A program made the position numbers and the translations under genes. 64,000 nt of DNA from Sulfuritalea sp. Lineage in GTDB: Bacteria; Pseudomonadota; Gammaproteobacteria; Burkholderiales; Rhodocyclaceae. The stretch covers positions 170,062 through 234,061 of the forward strand of contig JALNYT010000003.1 of the NCBI GenBank assembly GCA_023229685.1. Reading direction: 5' to 3'. How positions within the stretch are numbered: the stretch's first letter is position 1; each line of letters starts with the position of its first letter. Positions 35,901 to 43,569 of this stretch are shown here, piece after piece. The notes under the pieces are model-generated. The model made no database searches and had not been told where the DNA came from. It saw only the letters and a list, made by a program, of their open reading frames with translations.

Positions 35901-36966
35901 AGTTCGTGAAGTTGCCGGCCAGGTTCACCGGGGCGACGTTGCCGGTGTAGGTTCCGGTTCCGCCTACGCTCATGTTGCCGCCTATGGTCAGCGGGCTCGC
36001 CACCTGGTTGCTCGCGATGTAGGTCCCATCGATCGTGACGTTGCCGGCCACGTTGATGGTCGGGTCGTTGCTGTTGGCGGTCAGCGTCGGACCGCTGTTG
36101 ATGGTCAGGTTGCCGGCGATGTTATAAGTGCCGGCGACGAGGGTCTTGGTGTTTCCTCCCGACACCGTCAGGTGATGGTAATTACCGCCCGAAGGCAGCT
36201 TCACCGTCTGCGTGCCGGTGCCGTTGTAGTTGACGGTATTCGGAACCCCGGACGCGTTGAGCACGGTGCCGGCCGTGGTCAAAAACGCCGCCGCCACGTT
36301 CAGCGTCGAGTTGGCGGCATTGGTCCAGATCGCGCCGCTCGAGCCCGTCACGGTTCCGGCCGTGACCGTTCCGTTGTTGGCGTTGGTCCATACCGAGGTG
36401 GCAGTCAGCGTCAGCGTGCTCGCGCTGCCGCAGGCGGCCGGCGTGTTGTAGGTCAGCGTGCCATTGTTGGTGACGGTTACGCCGGCCGCCAGAGCAAGCC
36501 GGCATTCGGCGCCGGTCAAGGTCAGGGCCGAGCCGGCGGCAATGGTGGTGCTGCCATTGAGGTTGACCTGCTGGAGGTTGTTGAATGATCCCGTGCCGCT
36601 GAGACCACCGGTTCCGGTCTTGGTAAACAGGCTGTTGGCATTGCCGTTTCCCTGGACGACGCCATTAATCTGCACCACGCCGTTGTTCTGGATCGTCAGG
36701 CCGTTGTTACCGGTGGTCAGCGTTCCGGTTGCCGCGATCGTGAAGTTTCGCGCTAGCCGGTTGGTGCCGTTCAGCGAGATGTTATGTCCGGCGTTGATGG
36801 TGACGTCGTCTGCCGCGCCGGGCGTGGCAGTGCAGCTCCAGGTGAGGTTGTTGTTCCAGTTCTGGGGAGCGGTTCCGTTGGAGTTGCAGACCAGGCCCCA
36901 AGCCGCAGGCGCTGACATCGCCAGTCCGAGCGCGATCAGCAAGCAGTGGATAGCCCGCTGTTTCAT
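32989..36966 (-). CDS. mshQ: MshQ-like giant secreted/outer-surface protein
   Basis: The 1325-residue protein has a signal peptide (MKQRAIHCLLIALGLAMSAP..AWG). The first 500 residues are Asn/Thr/Gly-rich and repetitive, with units such as GNLTINSGPTLTANSNDPTI and GNFTNSGTFTSSTGAFTFNG, suggesting a beta-helix. The middle holds an Ig- or cadherin-like segment (VDWTVTFNANVTGVDATDFA). The C-terminal third carries the MshQ/DUF6701 region (TTDSCTVLTPGALAIGSV, YIYLRERY at the end). MshQ is part of msh loci with unclear function, possibly a tip or surface adhesin. ATG 36966 puts the signal peptide at the N-terminus; an upstream extension has no such feature. Confidence 0.85.
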   Translation of the reverse strand: MKQRAIHCLLIALGLAMSAPAAWGLVCNSNGTAPQNWNNNLTWSCTATPGAADDVTINAGHNISLNGTNRLARNFTIAATGTLTTGNNGLTIQNNGVVQINGVVQGNGNANSLFTKTGTGGLSGTGSFNNLQQVNLNGSTTIAAGSALTLTGAECRLALAAGVTVTNNGTLTYNTPAACGSASTLTLTATSVWTNANNGTVTAGTVTGSSGAIWTNAANSTLNVAAAFLTTAGTVLNASGVPNTVNYNGTGTQTVKLPSGGNYHHLTVSGGNTKTLVAGTYNIAGNLTINSGPTLTANSNDPTINVAGNVTIDGTYIASNQVASPLTIGGNMSVGGTGTYTGNVAPVNLAGNFTNSGTFTSSTGAFTFNGSASQTLTGATTFTNMTVNNSGAGLQLASDITATTGAAGTLVLTAGTVTTGANTLIVPRSCTTPSVTRSGGWVAGNLRLQFPTGTPSCTFAVGDGSAYRPIDMSFASVTTAGSLTGTVSQLAGEHPNIAASGLDAARDVNRYWTLSNPAGGTIAFTTYSATFNFINPGDFDVGATPASFEIEGWDGSVWNNTTLSAAGATSTAASGLPSFAAGSSNSFAVGEKKGPYVVSIILASPDPTSPATSVDWTVTFNANVTGVDATDFALVQAGGVSGAAITGVTGGGTTWTVTASTGAGAGTLGLNLVDDDTILNAALKPLGGTGTGNGNFTGQVYTVVYTASGYVFTDAVCTDGVAFGPGQPCAKVIWSPQVAGQNLTGVYITAVNTSGIPTRLHASQVRTRNMEFGLSCHNPVADAGRQAAFAGVTPPLCQASGATPTTWSPTVTVTFPGGSPSSNVSYTFNYADVGSVELWMRNNATPTETGNSGAFVVKPGGFALSAIQQTAAPNLANPAAAGAGGAKFVKAGEAFSVTVTATTVDGVTAAPNYGKETVPESVMLTVTLVAPAGGASPALQNATGFGVFTSGIATGTSFAWDEVGIITLTPSVGDGDYLGAGDATGAVSVNVGRFYPYQFNLTGPSLTPGTCTFNYLDQPFGAALILTAKNAGGSTTTNYTTASSFAKLDPTNTALWPSTTLGATGFALGARNGTSDLSVRLSLDGTPTGAWTSGEVTVSAQIKLARPTTTIPDATWGAYENLDIGVAPQDGDGVTLPAAALDMDANGDSSNERKALGQTKARFGRLRLLNAYGSELLPIRVPVRAEYYNGTNWTLNTTDSCTVLTPGALAIGSVTKPAGSSLAFAIPPAGIAGSPSATLASGATDLRITPSTNGVGSADLILNLGGIIGMTSCVTLSSPVGGGTPTPTLAFLAGNWCGASYDKAPLARIKFGSPKAPYIYLRERY

Positions 36967-37107
36967 GACAAAAAGGGACCGGGCTTGGGCTTCACAGGGA
37001 ACAGTGGACGAAATGCGGACTGAAGAAAGTGGGTGCAGACCACGTTTCCCGCATGATGTCCGCGCAGGAAACGGGGGCACGGAGCATTCTTCATAATTCC
37101 ACTGGCA

Positions 37108-37132
37108 ATAGTCGGTGCTGGCGGGACGGCGC
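37108..37132. repeat. Copy of dispersed 25-bp motif (mshQ upstream region)
   Basis: ATAGTCGGTGCTGG followed by CGGGACGGCGC, 9 bp past the stop codon at 37142 of the minus-strand membrane-protein gene. It is near-identical to the copy at 37953, also just past a stop codon. Confidence 0.6.
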
Positions 37133-37141
37133 CGGCCGCGA

Positions 37142-37765
37142 TCAGCTCAGCAATAGCGTGCCGAAATAAAACATCACGCCCAAGGCGGGAACGAGGATGA
37201 GGCAACCCGCAGCGCGGGGGAAGGCCGCGACCCAGTCGTCGAGCGCCACGTTCATCTTGTCGGCGTCGGGGGCCATCCGCCGCGTCGACACCCAGCGCGA
37301 AGCGTGCACTTCAAGAGCCCGCATGGTCTCCGGGAAGACGCCGAGAAGCACGGCGACGGCCAGCGAGACGGCGCAACCGATGATGAGAAGCCTCCTGGCG
37401 CTCTCCACCACCAACAGAACAGCGGCGGAGGGATACTTCAGCTTCAGCGCGGTCACGACGGCAGCATTGTCGATTTGCGCGATCAATCCGTACAGGGAAT
37501 AAACGGCGCCGATTGCAAAACAGGCGGCGATCGGTCGACGGTATTTCCACAGCAAGCCGCTGCTATCGCGCGGAATCTCCAGCGGCTTCAAAACTCGCCG
37601 CGTCGATACGGAACGGTTCATCACTCCAAAAAGCCTGAAGACACTGCTGCTCTGCAGGATCAGGCCCGCGCCCACCACCGCCGCCGCCAAACCCCCAATG
37701 AAGAAAAACCATAATGCCGGCGGAACGATCAACTGATCGACGACCAAATTACCGAACTTCAGCAT
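37142..37765 (-). CDS. Hypothetical inner-membrane protein inside the msh locus
   Basis: Not recognised. The 207 residues start at ATG 37765 with AGGAGG 7 nt upstream, which favours it over an earlier in-frame start. Four membrane helices are likely: residues about 10-35 (LIVPPALWFFFIGGLAAAVV), 75-95 (AACFAIGAVYSLYGLIAQID), 125-145 (LLIIGCAVSLAVAVLLGVF) and 185-206 (ILVPALGVMFYFGTLLL). It lies between mshP and mshQ, where Vibrio msh operons have no such gene. A link to the pilus is inferred only from position; the flanking gaps (175 and 215 bp) leave room for independent expression. Confidence 0.6.
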   Translation of the reverse strand: MLKFGNLVVDQLIVPPALWFFFIGGLAAAVVGAGLILQSSSVFRLFGVMNRSVSTRRVLKPLEIPRDSSGLLWKYRRPIAACFAIGAVYSLYGLIAQIDNAAVVTALKLKYPSAAVLLVVESARRLLIIGCAVSLAVAVLLGVFPETMRALEVHASRWVSTRRMAPDADKMNVALDDWVAAFPRAAGCLILVPALGVMFYFGTLLLS

Positions 37766-37868
37766 GAAAGCCTCCTGTCGGTTGCGGGCTGAACTGAACC
37801 CAGCAAACCTCTTCAATTAATTCTATTCCATTTCGATCACGCGAGAAACACGCCACCGCCTGTTCTGC

Positions 37869-37898
37869 GCAAGGAAGCAGGGGCCAAGCTTTCCTTGC
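37869..37898. other. Hairpin in the mshP-37765 intergenic region
   Basis: GCAAGGAAGC and GCTTTCCTTGC form a 10-bp stem with one bulge and a 9-nt loop. No T-run follows on either strand; it may be a weak transcription barrier or mRNA stabiliser after mshP. Confidence 0.35.
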
Positions 37899-37952
37899 AC
37901 GAGAAGAAAAATTCATCGCGTGGTCCCTGGTTCGGCTCTCCTGGCAACTTCA

Positions 37953-37978
37953 AGAGTCGGCGCTGGCGGGACGGTGGC
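37953..37978. repeat. Copy of dispersed 25-bp motif (just after mshP)
   Basis: AGAGTCGGCGCTGG followed by CGGGACGGTGGC, ending 3 bp from the mshP stop codon. The exact 12-mer GTCGGCGCTGGC is present. Confidence 0.65.
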
Positions 37979-37980
37979 TA

Positions 37981-38424
37981 TCAGAAGGTCACCTCAAGCC
38001 GGCGTTCGATGTAGAGGTTGCCGGGAGCGGAGTCCGGGCAGCCGCCCGCTGAATCACATGCAGTGGATGTGATTGTGTAGACCGTCGGGCCTCCGCTCGG
38101 ATCGGCGGCCGCAGCGCAAGTCACCGTTACGGTAAAGGCTTGCAGCGAGGCGGCCGCGGCCGGGAAAGTGAATGTGCCATTAGTGCCAAAAACAGGCGCA
38201 CAGGTCGCATACGTCGGCGGATTGGCACGCTGCAACGGAAGTTGCTGGTACAAGCCCCACTCGATCCCTGCCCGGGCCGCCTGATAGGCCCGCACACCTT
38301 GTACGTCAAGTGCCGAGCCGATCTGCTGGCTGGTGGAAATGTTGACGATGAATGCGCCCAGCGCCGCCAGTACGACGAGGATGAATATTGCCGAGACGAT
38401 GGCGAAGCCACTCAGGCGTTTCAT
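37981..38424 (-). CDS. mshP: MshP-like MSHA minor pilin/biogenesis protein
   Basis: The 147-residue protein has an N-terminal hydrophobic helix (GFAIVSAIFILVVLAALGAF) with a prepilin-like Gly-Phe start and the MshP-type segment QGVRAYQAARAGIEWGLYQQ. Four cysteines are in the C-terminal half (YATCAP, VTCAA, TACDSAGGC). It is thought to be a minor pilin or PilX-like component. ATGA overlap with mshO. Confidence 0.88.
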   Translation of the reverse strand: MKRLSGFAIVSAIFILVVLAALGAFIVNISTSQQIGSALDVQGVRAYQAARAGIEWGLYQQLPLQRANPPTYATCAPVFGTNGTFTFPAAAASLQAFTVTVTCAAAADPSGGPTVYTITSTACDSAGGCPDSAPGNLYIERRLEVTF

Positions 38425-39254
38425 GGCGCGTTGTCCACATGAATTTGCTGAAATAGGGTGACAGACTCGCTGCTCGGAGTGTCGGTGAGCGTAATTCTTA
38501 TGTAGAGAAGACCGTTGCGGCCGGCGGCGGCGGACGTGTAGTCAATCTCGCACGCGGCGTTTGGCTTTCCATCCGGCGACCCAGCGAGAAGACTCCCTGG
38601 GCTGCCGCAAACGGAGGGAGTGGCAAGCGTGCATCCAGAATAGCGAGTCAACACACCACCGGCGCAGGTATAGCGAACGACCTTGTCGCCTGCGGCGACA
38701 AGCTGGAATCTTGCGGTGGGCGAAGGTAAAGGGGGTAACTGTGTCGGAAACGGATTGGCGGATAGTGGAATCGGGTTGGCGGTCAGCGTACCTGTTCCCA
38801 CTGTAGCTACGTTTGTGCTGGTATATGCATCTGCCGGGCTATAGCCTTCACCCAGGTTATAAACGACGATGAGATCTCCTGTTTGCAGCGATGGAATCGG
38901 CCCGACGACATCAAAACTGCTGCTATCCGTAAACAAATACTTGAGCCCGGGACCAGAGGAACCGTCTCCACTGTCACGGTATCGCCCTCCCGATTTGGTC
39001 ATGATGAACTCGAAGCTGGTTGCGCTCGTTTGCCGAAGGCTATTTGGCAACGACAGCCGCACGTCGCGTGTCATCCGGCGCAGGGCGACATCTGCGGCGT
39101 CGGTAAGTTCGGCACGGCGCACGGAATCGACATAGCCTTGCACCGGCTTGGTGATGAACACGGCGACGATGCCGGCCAGAATGCCGGTGATGACCATCAC
39201 CATGATCGCCTCGATCAGGGTAAATCCGGCAGATAGGCGACGAGTGCGGGTCAT
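38421..39254 (-). CDS. mshO: MshO-like MSHA minor prepilin
   Basis: A 277-residue prepilin-like protein with leader MTRTRRLSAG/FTLIEAIMVMVIT: cleavage is after Gly10 and Glu is at position +5. It is followed by the long helix and a large C-terminal domain (PVQGYVDSVRRAELTDAADV, then LRRMTRDVRLSLPNSLRQ, typical of MshO/PilW-like pilins). ATG 39254 was chosen because it gives the short leader; a longer upstream frame overlaps mshD. It overlaps mshD and mshP by 4 nt. Confidence 0.9.
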   Translation of the reverse strand: MTRTRRLSAGFTLIEAIMVMVITGILAGIVAVFITKPVQGYVDSVRRAELTDAADVALRRMTRDVRLSLPNSLRQTSATSFEFIMTKSGGRYRDSGDGSSGPGLKYLFTDSSSFDVVGPIPSLQTGDLIVVYNLGEGYSPADAYTSTNVATVGTGTLTANPIPLSANPFPTQLPPLPSPTARFQLVAAGDKVVRYTCAGGVLTRYSGCTLATPSVCGSPGSLLAGSPDGKPNAACEIDYTSAAAGRNGLLYIRITLTDTPSSESVTLFQQIHVDNAP

Positions 39255-39829
39255 GGGAGCACATTGGGTGAATGGCGGGTGCGGTAGCCCTGCAACTGGA
39301 TGGTTTCGTTGCCGACGGCAACCGAGACGGTGATGAGCAGCGCGGCGCCACTGGCCGCCGTAATGGTGTTCAGGTCTGCGGCAGCGACAGTTACGTTGGC
39401 CGTATATTGCGCAGCACCTCCGCCTGCGATGTTTGTGCTGATTGCCTCGCTGTCGTAATCGCTGACATTGTCGAGAGGAGATGTCGCGCTGCCTCTCGAC
39501 TCGGTAATGCCGCTTACGGTTTCCTTGCCGATGCCTTCGATAGCATCCCAGCATTTGGTTGGATCGGTGGCTGTTCCATCCAGCGTGGCACTGGTCGCTG
39601 TTGCCGCCGAACGATCATCCGGGTCGCACCAGGTAAAGGGCTGCAACATCACTTCTTCCAGTACCGCCTCGGCAATCGCCAGCATCTGCTTCCTGATCAT
39701 CGGGTCGGCGCTGGACTTGACCGTGACACTGAAGACCGTGAGCACCCCCGCCAAAGCCACGCTGACGATGACGATGAAGACGATCAGCTCGACCAGCGTC
39801 AGACCGCGCTGGCGGCGACTAATGCACAT
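39251..39829 (-). CDS. mshD: MshD-like MSHA minor prepilin
   Basis: A 192-residue minor pilin with leader MCISRRQRG/LTLVELIVFIVIV (mature residue +1 is Leu, Glu at +5). The segment DPMIRKQMLAIAEAVLEEVM is the MshD/PilV-like signature, with Cys in QPFTWCDPDD. It overlaps mshC by 11 nt and mshO by 4 nt. Confidence 0.9.
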   Translation of the reverse strand: MCISRRQRGLTLVELIVFIVIVSVALAGVLTVFSVTVKSSADPMIRKQMLAIAEAVLEEVMLQPFTWCDPDDRSAATATSATLDGTATDPTKCWDAIEGIGKETVSGITESRGSATSPLDNVSDYDSEAISTNIAGGGAAQYTANVTVAAADLNTITAASGAALLITVSVAVGNETIQLQGYRTRHSPNVLP

Positions 39830-40352
39830 AGCCGGTCTCCGCCACGACGGCTATTGTTCCGCCACCGCTCACGGTATAGTCGCCCGCTCCCTGCACTGCC
39901 CGGCCGAGCGGATCGAACTGCAGGGTCGCCGCGGGGGTCAGGGTTATGCTTCCAGGATTGCAAATTCTGTTCGTTACGCCGGCGCCGCATTCCTTGTCGG
40001 CGGCAGGCAATCCGAGCGGTCTCGTGTACGGGCAAGCAAGGGTGTGGCTCACGTTTTCCGGGTTAACGCTTTCGATCGTTAGCGTCACGTCATTGCTGGC
40101 ATCGATGACGGCGCAAACATATCGCCGTTGCGCCACCGCCGACTTTCTCGCATATTCCAGCGTCGCCTTGACCTTGTCCCGATAGCCGATCTCGTCGAAG
40201 CCCTTGAGCAGGTCGAAACGCGGCAGCACCACCACCGCCAGGATGCCGACCACCAGCATCACGGTGACCAGTTCAATCATGGTGAAGCCACTCTGAGCGG
40301 GCAGCTTGGGCTCGAGGCGGCGCTCGGTGATGGTGGCCCTACTGTTCATCAT
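39819..40352 (-). CDS. mshC: MshC-like MSHA minor prepilin
   Basis: A 177-residue GspH/FimT-like minor pilin. A long leader (about 22 residues) ends LPAQSG/FTMIELVTVMLVVG, followed by LARFDLL-type LPRFDLLKGFDEIGYRDKV and YARKSAVAQRRYVC. It is the first gene of the C-D-O-P block, starting 346 bp from the transferase gene upstream, so a promoter may lie in between. Confidence 0.88.
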   Translation of the reverse strand: MMNSRATITERRLEPKLPAQSGFTMIELVTVMLVVGILAVVVLPRFDLLKGFDEIGYRDKVKATLEYARKSAVAQRRYVCAVIDASNDVTLTIESVNPENVSHTLACPYTRPLGLPAADKECGAGVTNRICNPGSITLTPAATLQFDPLGRAVQGAGDYTVSGGGTIAVVAETGYVH

Positions 40353-40698
40353 GTTTTAACGGGGATACACAATCTGGCGGCACGGCGAATCAAGAAAGAG
40401 CCAGACCCGCTGACGCTCGAAAGATGGTAGCAGAATACGCGGTATCGGCAGGCGATCTCGGAAAATCGGGGCTTCGCTAGCCAAAGGTCCCGGTGCCGCT
40501 GCGGCCGGGTTCCGAATTGACCAAACTCAGATCCCCGCACAGTATGAAATTGAACGTAGCGACCATGTCTTTTGCTTGCTGGTGCGGCGCGTACGAAATA
40601 GTTGTTTCATTGGGGGCGGACTTCAGGCCACCATGCCCAGTCGAAGCTGACTTCACATCGGCTCAACATTTTCGAAGCGACCCACTGGATCCAACGTA
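40353..40698. other. Intergenic region upstream of mshC
   Basis: The 346 bp contain no convincing gene on either strand. GC content is a little lower than in flanking genes. It probably carries the end of the transferase transcript and a promoter for mshCDOP, but no clear promoter or terminator was found. Confidence 0.5.
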
Positions 40699-42420
40699 TC
40701 AGCGAAACGACTCGGCCAACACCCGCAGAGGCTCAATGACGGAAAATTCCTTGGCACCTTTGGCTAACTCATTGGCTGTTGCGGTGCGTTCTGCCGGGAA
40801 TGCGCGCAAGACCGCCAATATAAGCGCCCGCGCATCCTGGGCCCGCCCCACAATCGCCTGTTGCATGGCGCAGCGCACTACCAATGAACGGGCCGGTTGA
40901 AAGCGGATACCGCGTTCGCACAAGGTGACCCGATCCTGCGCTTGCTGTCGACTCGGTTCCGCTAGTTCGACAAACGCCAGCAAGGCCCAAGGCGATAGCA
41001 GCGATTCCCTATGCATCAGTTTCAGGCGTTCCATGGATATCTGCCAGGCGCGCTCGGGATCCTGGTCTGCGGCCAACGGCTGATTCGACGCAGCCTCGAT
41101 GACAGAGTAGTCCATGCGCAGACCGGTCAGTATCGATATGCCCGCCAAAACCACAAGAGCCAGGTAGACCACCACCCGCCGGCCGGGTACAGAAACAGTG
41201 CTGCCGCTATCAGTTGCGCCCAGCAGAAACGCCGTTGGCCCGAGAAAGTATGCGTACCAGAGCGGGTATTCCAGCAGCGCATGCGCTGCGCCGATGCCGA
41301 GCACGGCGCCACCCCAGAACTGCTCCAGGCCCCACGGCCTGCCGGCAAAGCGCCTGGCCCAGAACAGCAGCAGCAGGATCACCGCCCCCGTGGCGGGTAG
41401 GCCGAATTCCGCCAGGCCTTGCAGTATGAAATTGTGGGCGTTCTCCGCTACCTGAAAGGGCTCGTTGCCAGCCCGCCCGGCCGCAGCCACAAAACTCGCC
41501 CAGGAATAGTTGCCGACCCCCTGCCCCAGCCATGGGTGCTCCAGAAAAGCTGACCACGTCGTGCGGGCCAGGGCCAACCGCACGCTCGGTCCGGAGACCA
41601 ATTCGTAAAGCCGGGAGCCTGAGATGGCTGCCGGACTGGGAAGGTATGACGAAATCCAGGAACTGAGGTAACTCAGGGCGATCACCATCGGCAGCAGGAA
41701 GGCGGCATCGACGAACAGGGCTGCCGTCGTTCCGTGCGGCTCTCGGAAGCGCGTCCACGCAACGACCCCAAGGAGAATGAGCGGGTAGACAAACACGCTG
41801 CGCGACCCACTCACAACGCTACCCAAAGCAATCAGCAGGGTCACAAGCCAGAGCATCGGGCGAGACAGCCATCCCCGGCCGCGCAGATAGAACAGCGAAG
41901 TGATGCCGAGCCAGGAGTAATGGGTGTGATGGTTGACTTGGCCGAGGTTGGCGTAGACGGCAACGCTGAGACGGGGAAATATCCATGGAACCGCGGTGGA
42001 GAATCCCGTCCACTGCGCAAGCGCAGCTGCGGCGCCGGCCAGTGCGCCGAGGGCAAAGGCGCATGCAAGAACGTCGGCGAGACGGGCGAGGCCGAGGGTG
42101 TCGGCGAGGTAGCGTCCCAGAACCATCAACAGGCCGGCCCAAAGCAGATAGACCGCGTACAACAGCCCGAGTTGAGGAAAGGCCAGCCGACCGAATGCAG
42201 ACTGCAGCAGCAGGGTTGCCAACAACAGCGTCGGAATGATCAGCAGCGGCGAAAGCCGAAGCCGACCCCGTGCGGCGAATAGCCCGGCAACCACGGCGGC
42301 TAGGCCCAACGTACCCGCCCACCATTCGTTCCAGAAACTCGGAATGGGCTCCGTATGAAAGGGCAAAAGAAACGGCCCGCTTACCATCAAGGCAAGCAGG
42401 CCAAGGCTAACATTTATCAT
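40699..42420 (-). CDS. PglL/Wzy-like O-oligosaccharyltransferase or O-antigen ligase family membrane protein
   Basis: The 573-residue protein has about 11-12 membrane helices and a large periplasmic loop. The loop holds NLGQVNHHTHYSWLG (PglL-type QxNH motif, about 165-180), GQGVGNYSWASF and ENAHNFILQGLAEFGLPAT, the Wzy_C-like signature. The C-terminal 130 residues are soluble and resemble a Wzy_C_2/TPR end. Such enzymes in pilus loci attach a lipid-linked glycan to pilin (TfpO/PglL); O-antigen ligase WaaL is the alternative. It lies between mshA and mshC. The start is ATG 42420; an upstream TTG at 42429 also exists. Confidence 0.8.
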   Translation of the reverse strand: MINVSLGLLALMVSGPFLLPFHTEPIPSFWNEWWAGTLGLAAVVAGLFAARGRLRLSPLLIIPTLLLATLLLQSAFGRLAFPQLGLLYAVYLLWAGLLMVLGRYLADTLGLARLADVLACAFALGALAGAAAALAQWTGFSTAVPWIFPRLSVAVYANLGQVNHHTHYSWLGITSLFYLRGRGWLSRPMLWLVTLLIALGSVVSGSRSVFVYPLILLGVVAWTRFREPHGTTAALFVDAAFLLPMVIALSYLSSWISSYLPSPAAISGSRLYELVSGPSVRLALARTTWSAFLEHPWLGQGVGNYSWASFVAAAGRAGNEPFQVAENAHNFILQGLAEFGLPATGAVILLLLFWARRFAGRPWGLEQFWGGAVLGIGAAHALLEYPLWYAYFLGPTAFLLGATDSGSTVSVPGRRVVVYLALVVLAGISILTGLRMDYSVIEAASNQPLAADQDPERAWQISMERLKLMHRESLLSPWALLAFVELAEPSRQQAQDRVTLCERGIRFQPARSLVVRCAMQQAIVGRAQDARALILAVLRAFPAERTATANELAKGAKEFSVIEPLRVLAESFR

Positions 42421-42429
42421 CGGGCGCAA

Positions 42430-42540
42430 CGGAAGAGCGATTCTGACCCCAAGCTACCCCGGGATCGCTCCCGAACCGCTGTATTGTCAGCGCCGACTAT
42501 TGACTAAACTAAATCGCGCCTGACCCCTTTGATTTGCTCC
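42430..42540. repeat. Possible REP-like element between mshA and the transferase gene
   Basis: On the minus strand it carries GGGGTCAGGCGC about 20 bp past the mshA stop, preceded by AAATCAAA, and again GGGGTCAGAATC about 70 bp further on, as direct repeats. From memory, GGGGTCAG-type tags are typical of REP elements mobilised by Y1 (RAYT) transposases, but no transposase gene is in the window. A 25-bp motif copy (42476-42500) lies between them. Confidence 0.4.
42476..42500. repeat. Copy of dispersed 25-bp motif (between mshA and transferase)
   Basis: CCGCTGTATTG followed by TCAGCGCCGACTAT; the core has one change (GTCAGCGCCGAC). Confidence 0.5.
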
Positions 42541-42542
42541 AT

Positions 42543-42920
42543 TTAGCTTGTGCAGGTAATTGCGGCAACTGCAGAAATCGAAGAGGTTCCACCTATTCTC
42601 GTAACCGTACAGGTTCCGGCTCCGTTGGCACATGCGGCACCGTCCGCTATGTTGTATCCCGTGGGGGCAACACCGCCTTGTAAAGTTGTTACTGCAGTGG
42701 CGCAAGAGTTTACGGGAGAAATCGCGCCCGTCTTGCTTAAGATGGCTGCCGCATAATTAATCGATGTTGCGGACGCGAGACCGCCAGCGACGCCTTTTAC
42801 CGCAGCAGTTTCCGCGTCGCTTGTCAAATCAATAAACTTCGGCAACGCTGTCGCGGCCAAAATCCCGAGAATCACGATCACCACGACCAGCTCGATCAAG
42901 GTAAAACCTTTGGCTTTCAT
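42543..42920 (-). CDS. mshA: MshA-like major pilin
   Basis: The 125-residue type IVa-like pilin has leader MKAKG/FTLIELVVVIVILGILA, cleaved after Gly5, with Glu5 in the mature protein. Mature features are TALPKFIDLTSDAETAAVKG, and four cysteines (NSCATAV, AACANGAGTC, AITCTS) that could form disulfide loops. The ATG at 42920 has AAGGAG 6 nt upstream, so it is preferred over the ATG at 42926. As the major subunit candidate it lies between mshB and a PglL-like transferase that may glycosylate it. Confidence 0.9.
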   Translation of the reverse strand: MKAKGFTLIELVVVIVILGILAATALPKFIDLTSDAETAAVKGVAGGLASATSINYAAAILSKTGAISPVNSCATAVTTLQGGVAPTGYNIADGAACANGAGTCTVTRIGGTSSISAVAAITCTS

Positions 42921-42970
42921 TCTCATCTCCTTAGAAATTGCCGCATTGCCTAATAAAAGTCAGTATACCT

Positions 42971-43483
42971 CTAGCAACCGGACGTGACCACCGAAATTAC
43001 AGGCGCCACAATGACTGCACCACTGAGCGTCGCCTCCTGATACGTGATTCGGCAGTTGGGCAGTGTGCCGCCGGCCACATCGAAGGTCCGCGCGGTTCCG
43101 GTGCCGCCGGCAGCCAAGCCATCCGCTGCCAGATTGAGGGCCGCCGCGGCATCGATGCCGGCCGGAGTAGCGGCTGGATAGCGATTGACGATATCCACCA
43201 TGAGGCCGTCCATGTTCACCTTGGGTGGTGTCGAGGCGCAATTCACTGCGGTGAGACTGGGCGCAGTGCCCGCGAGATCCAGTTCGCAGCGCGAGCGGGC
43301 CAGGCCCACCGCGGAGCGCATCGAGCCGTAGATTGCATTGGCCTTGGCCACCCGCGCATCGCGCTGGGCGTCGATCAGGCGCGGCAGCGCCACCGCGGCA
43401 AGAATGCCGATGATGGTAATCACGATCACCAGTTCGATCAGCGTAAAGCCACGTACCTGCGGAGTGACGATGCCTGGTTTCAT
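42971..43483 (-). CDS. mshB: MshB-like prepilin
   Basis: The 170-residue prepilin has leader MKPGIVTPQVRG/FTLIELVIVITIIGILA and mature helix followed by LPRLIDAQRDARVAKANAIY, very like MshA/MshB. The C-terminal domain has several cysteines (CELDLAG, NCASTP, NCRITY, SGC). Position just upstream of mshA matches mshB of Vibrio. The start ATG 43483 is supported by the short leader. Confidence 0.87.
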   Translation of the reverse strand: MKPGIVTPQVRGFTLIELVIVITIIGILAAVALPRLIDAQRDARVAKANAIYGSMRSAVGLARSRCELDLAGTAPSLTAVNCASTPPKVNMDGLMVDIVNRYPAATPAGIDAAAALNLAADGLAAGGTGTARTFDVAGGTLPNCRITYQEATLSGAVIVAPVISVVTSGC

Positions 43484-43569
43484 GGTCGTGGGGACTCTCT
43501 GTTCATGGACTGATAAAAAGTAGCAGGTCTGCGAGACGCCATTATGAGGATTATCGGCCACGGAAGCGC

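Noticed and set aside
39709..39730. Further copy of the 25-bp motif in mshD
   Set aside because: Only the short GTCGGCGCTGG core matches; flanks differ and it encodes an ordinary pilin segment.
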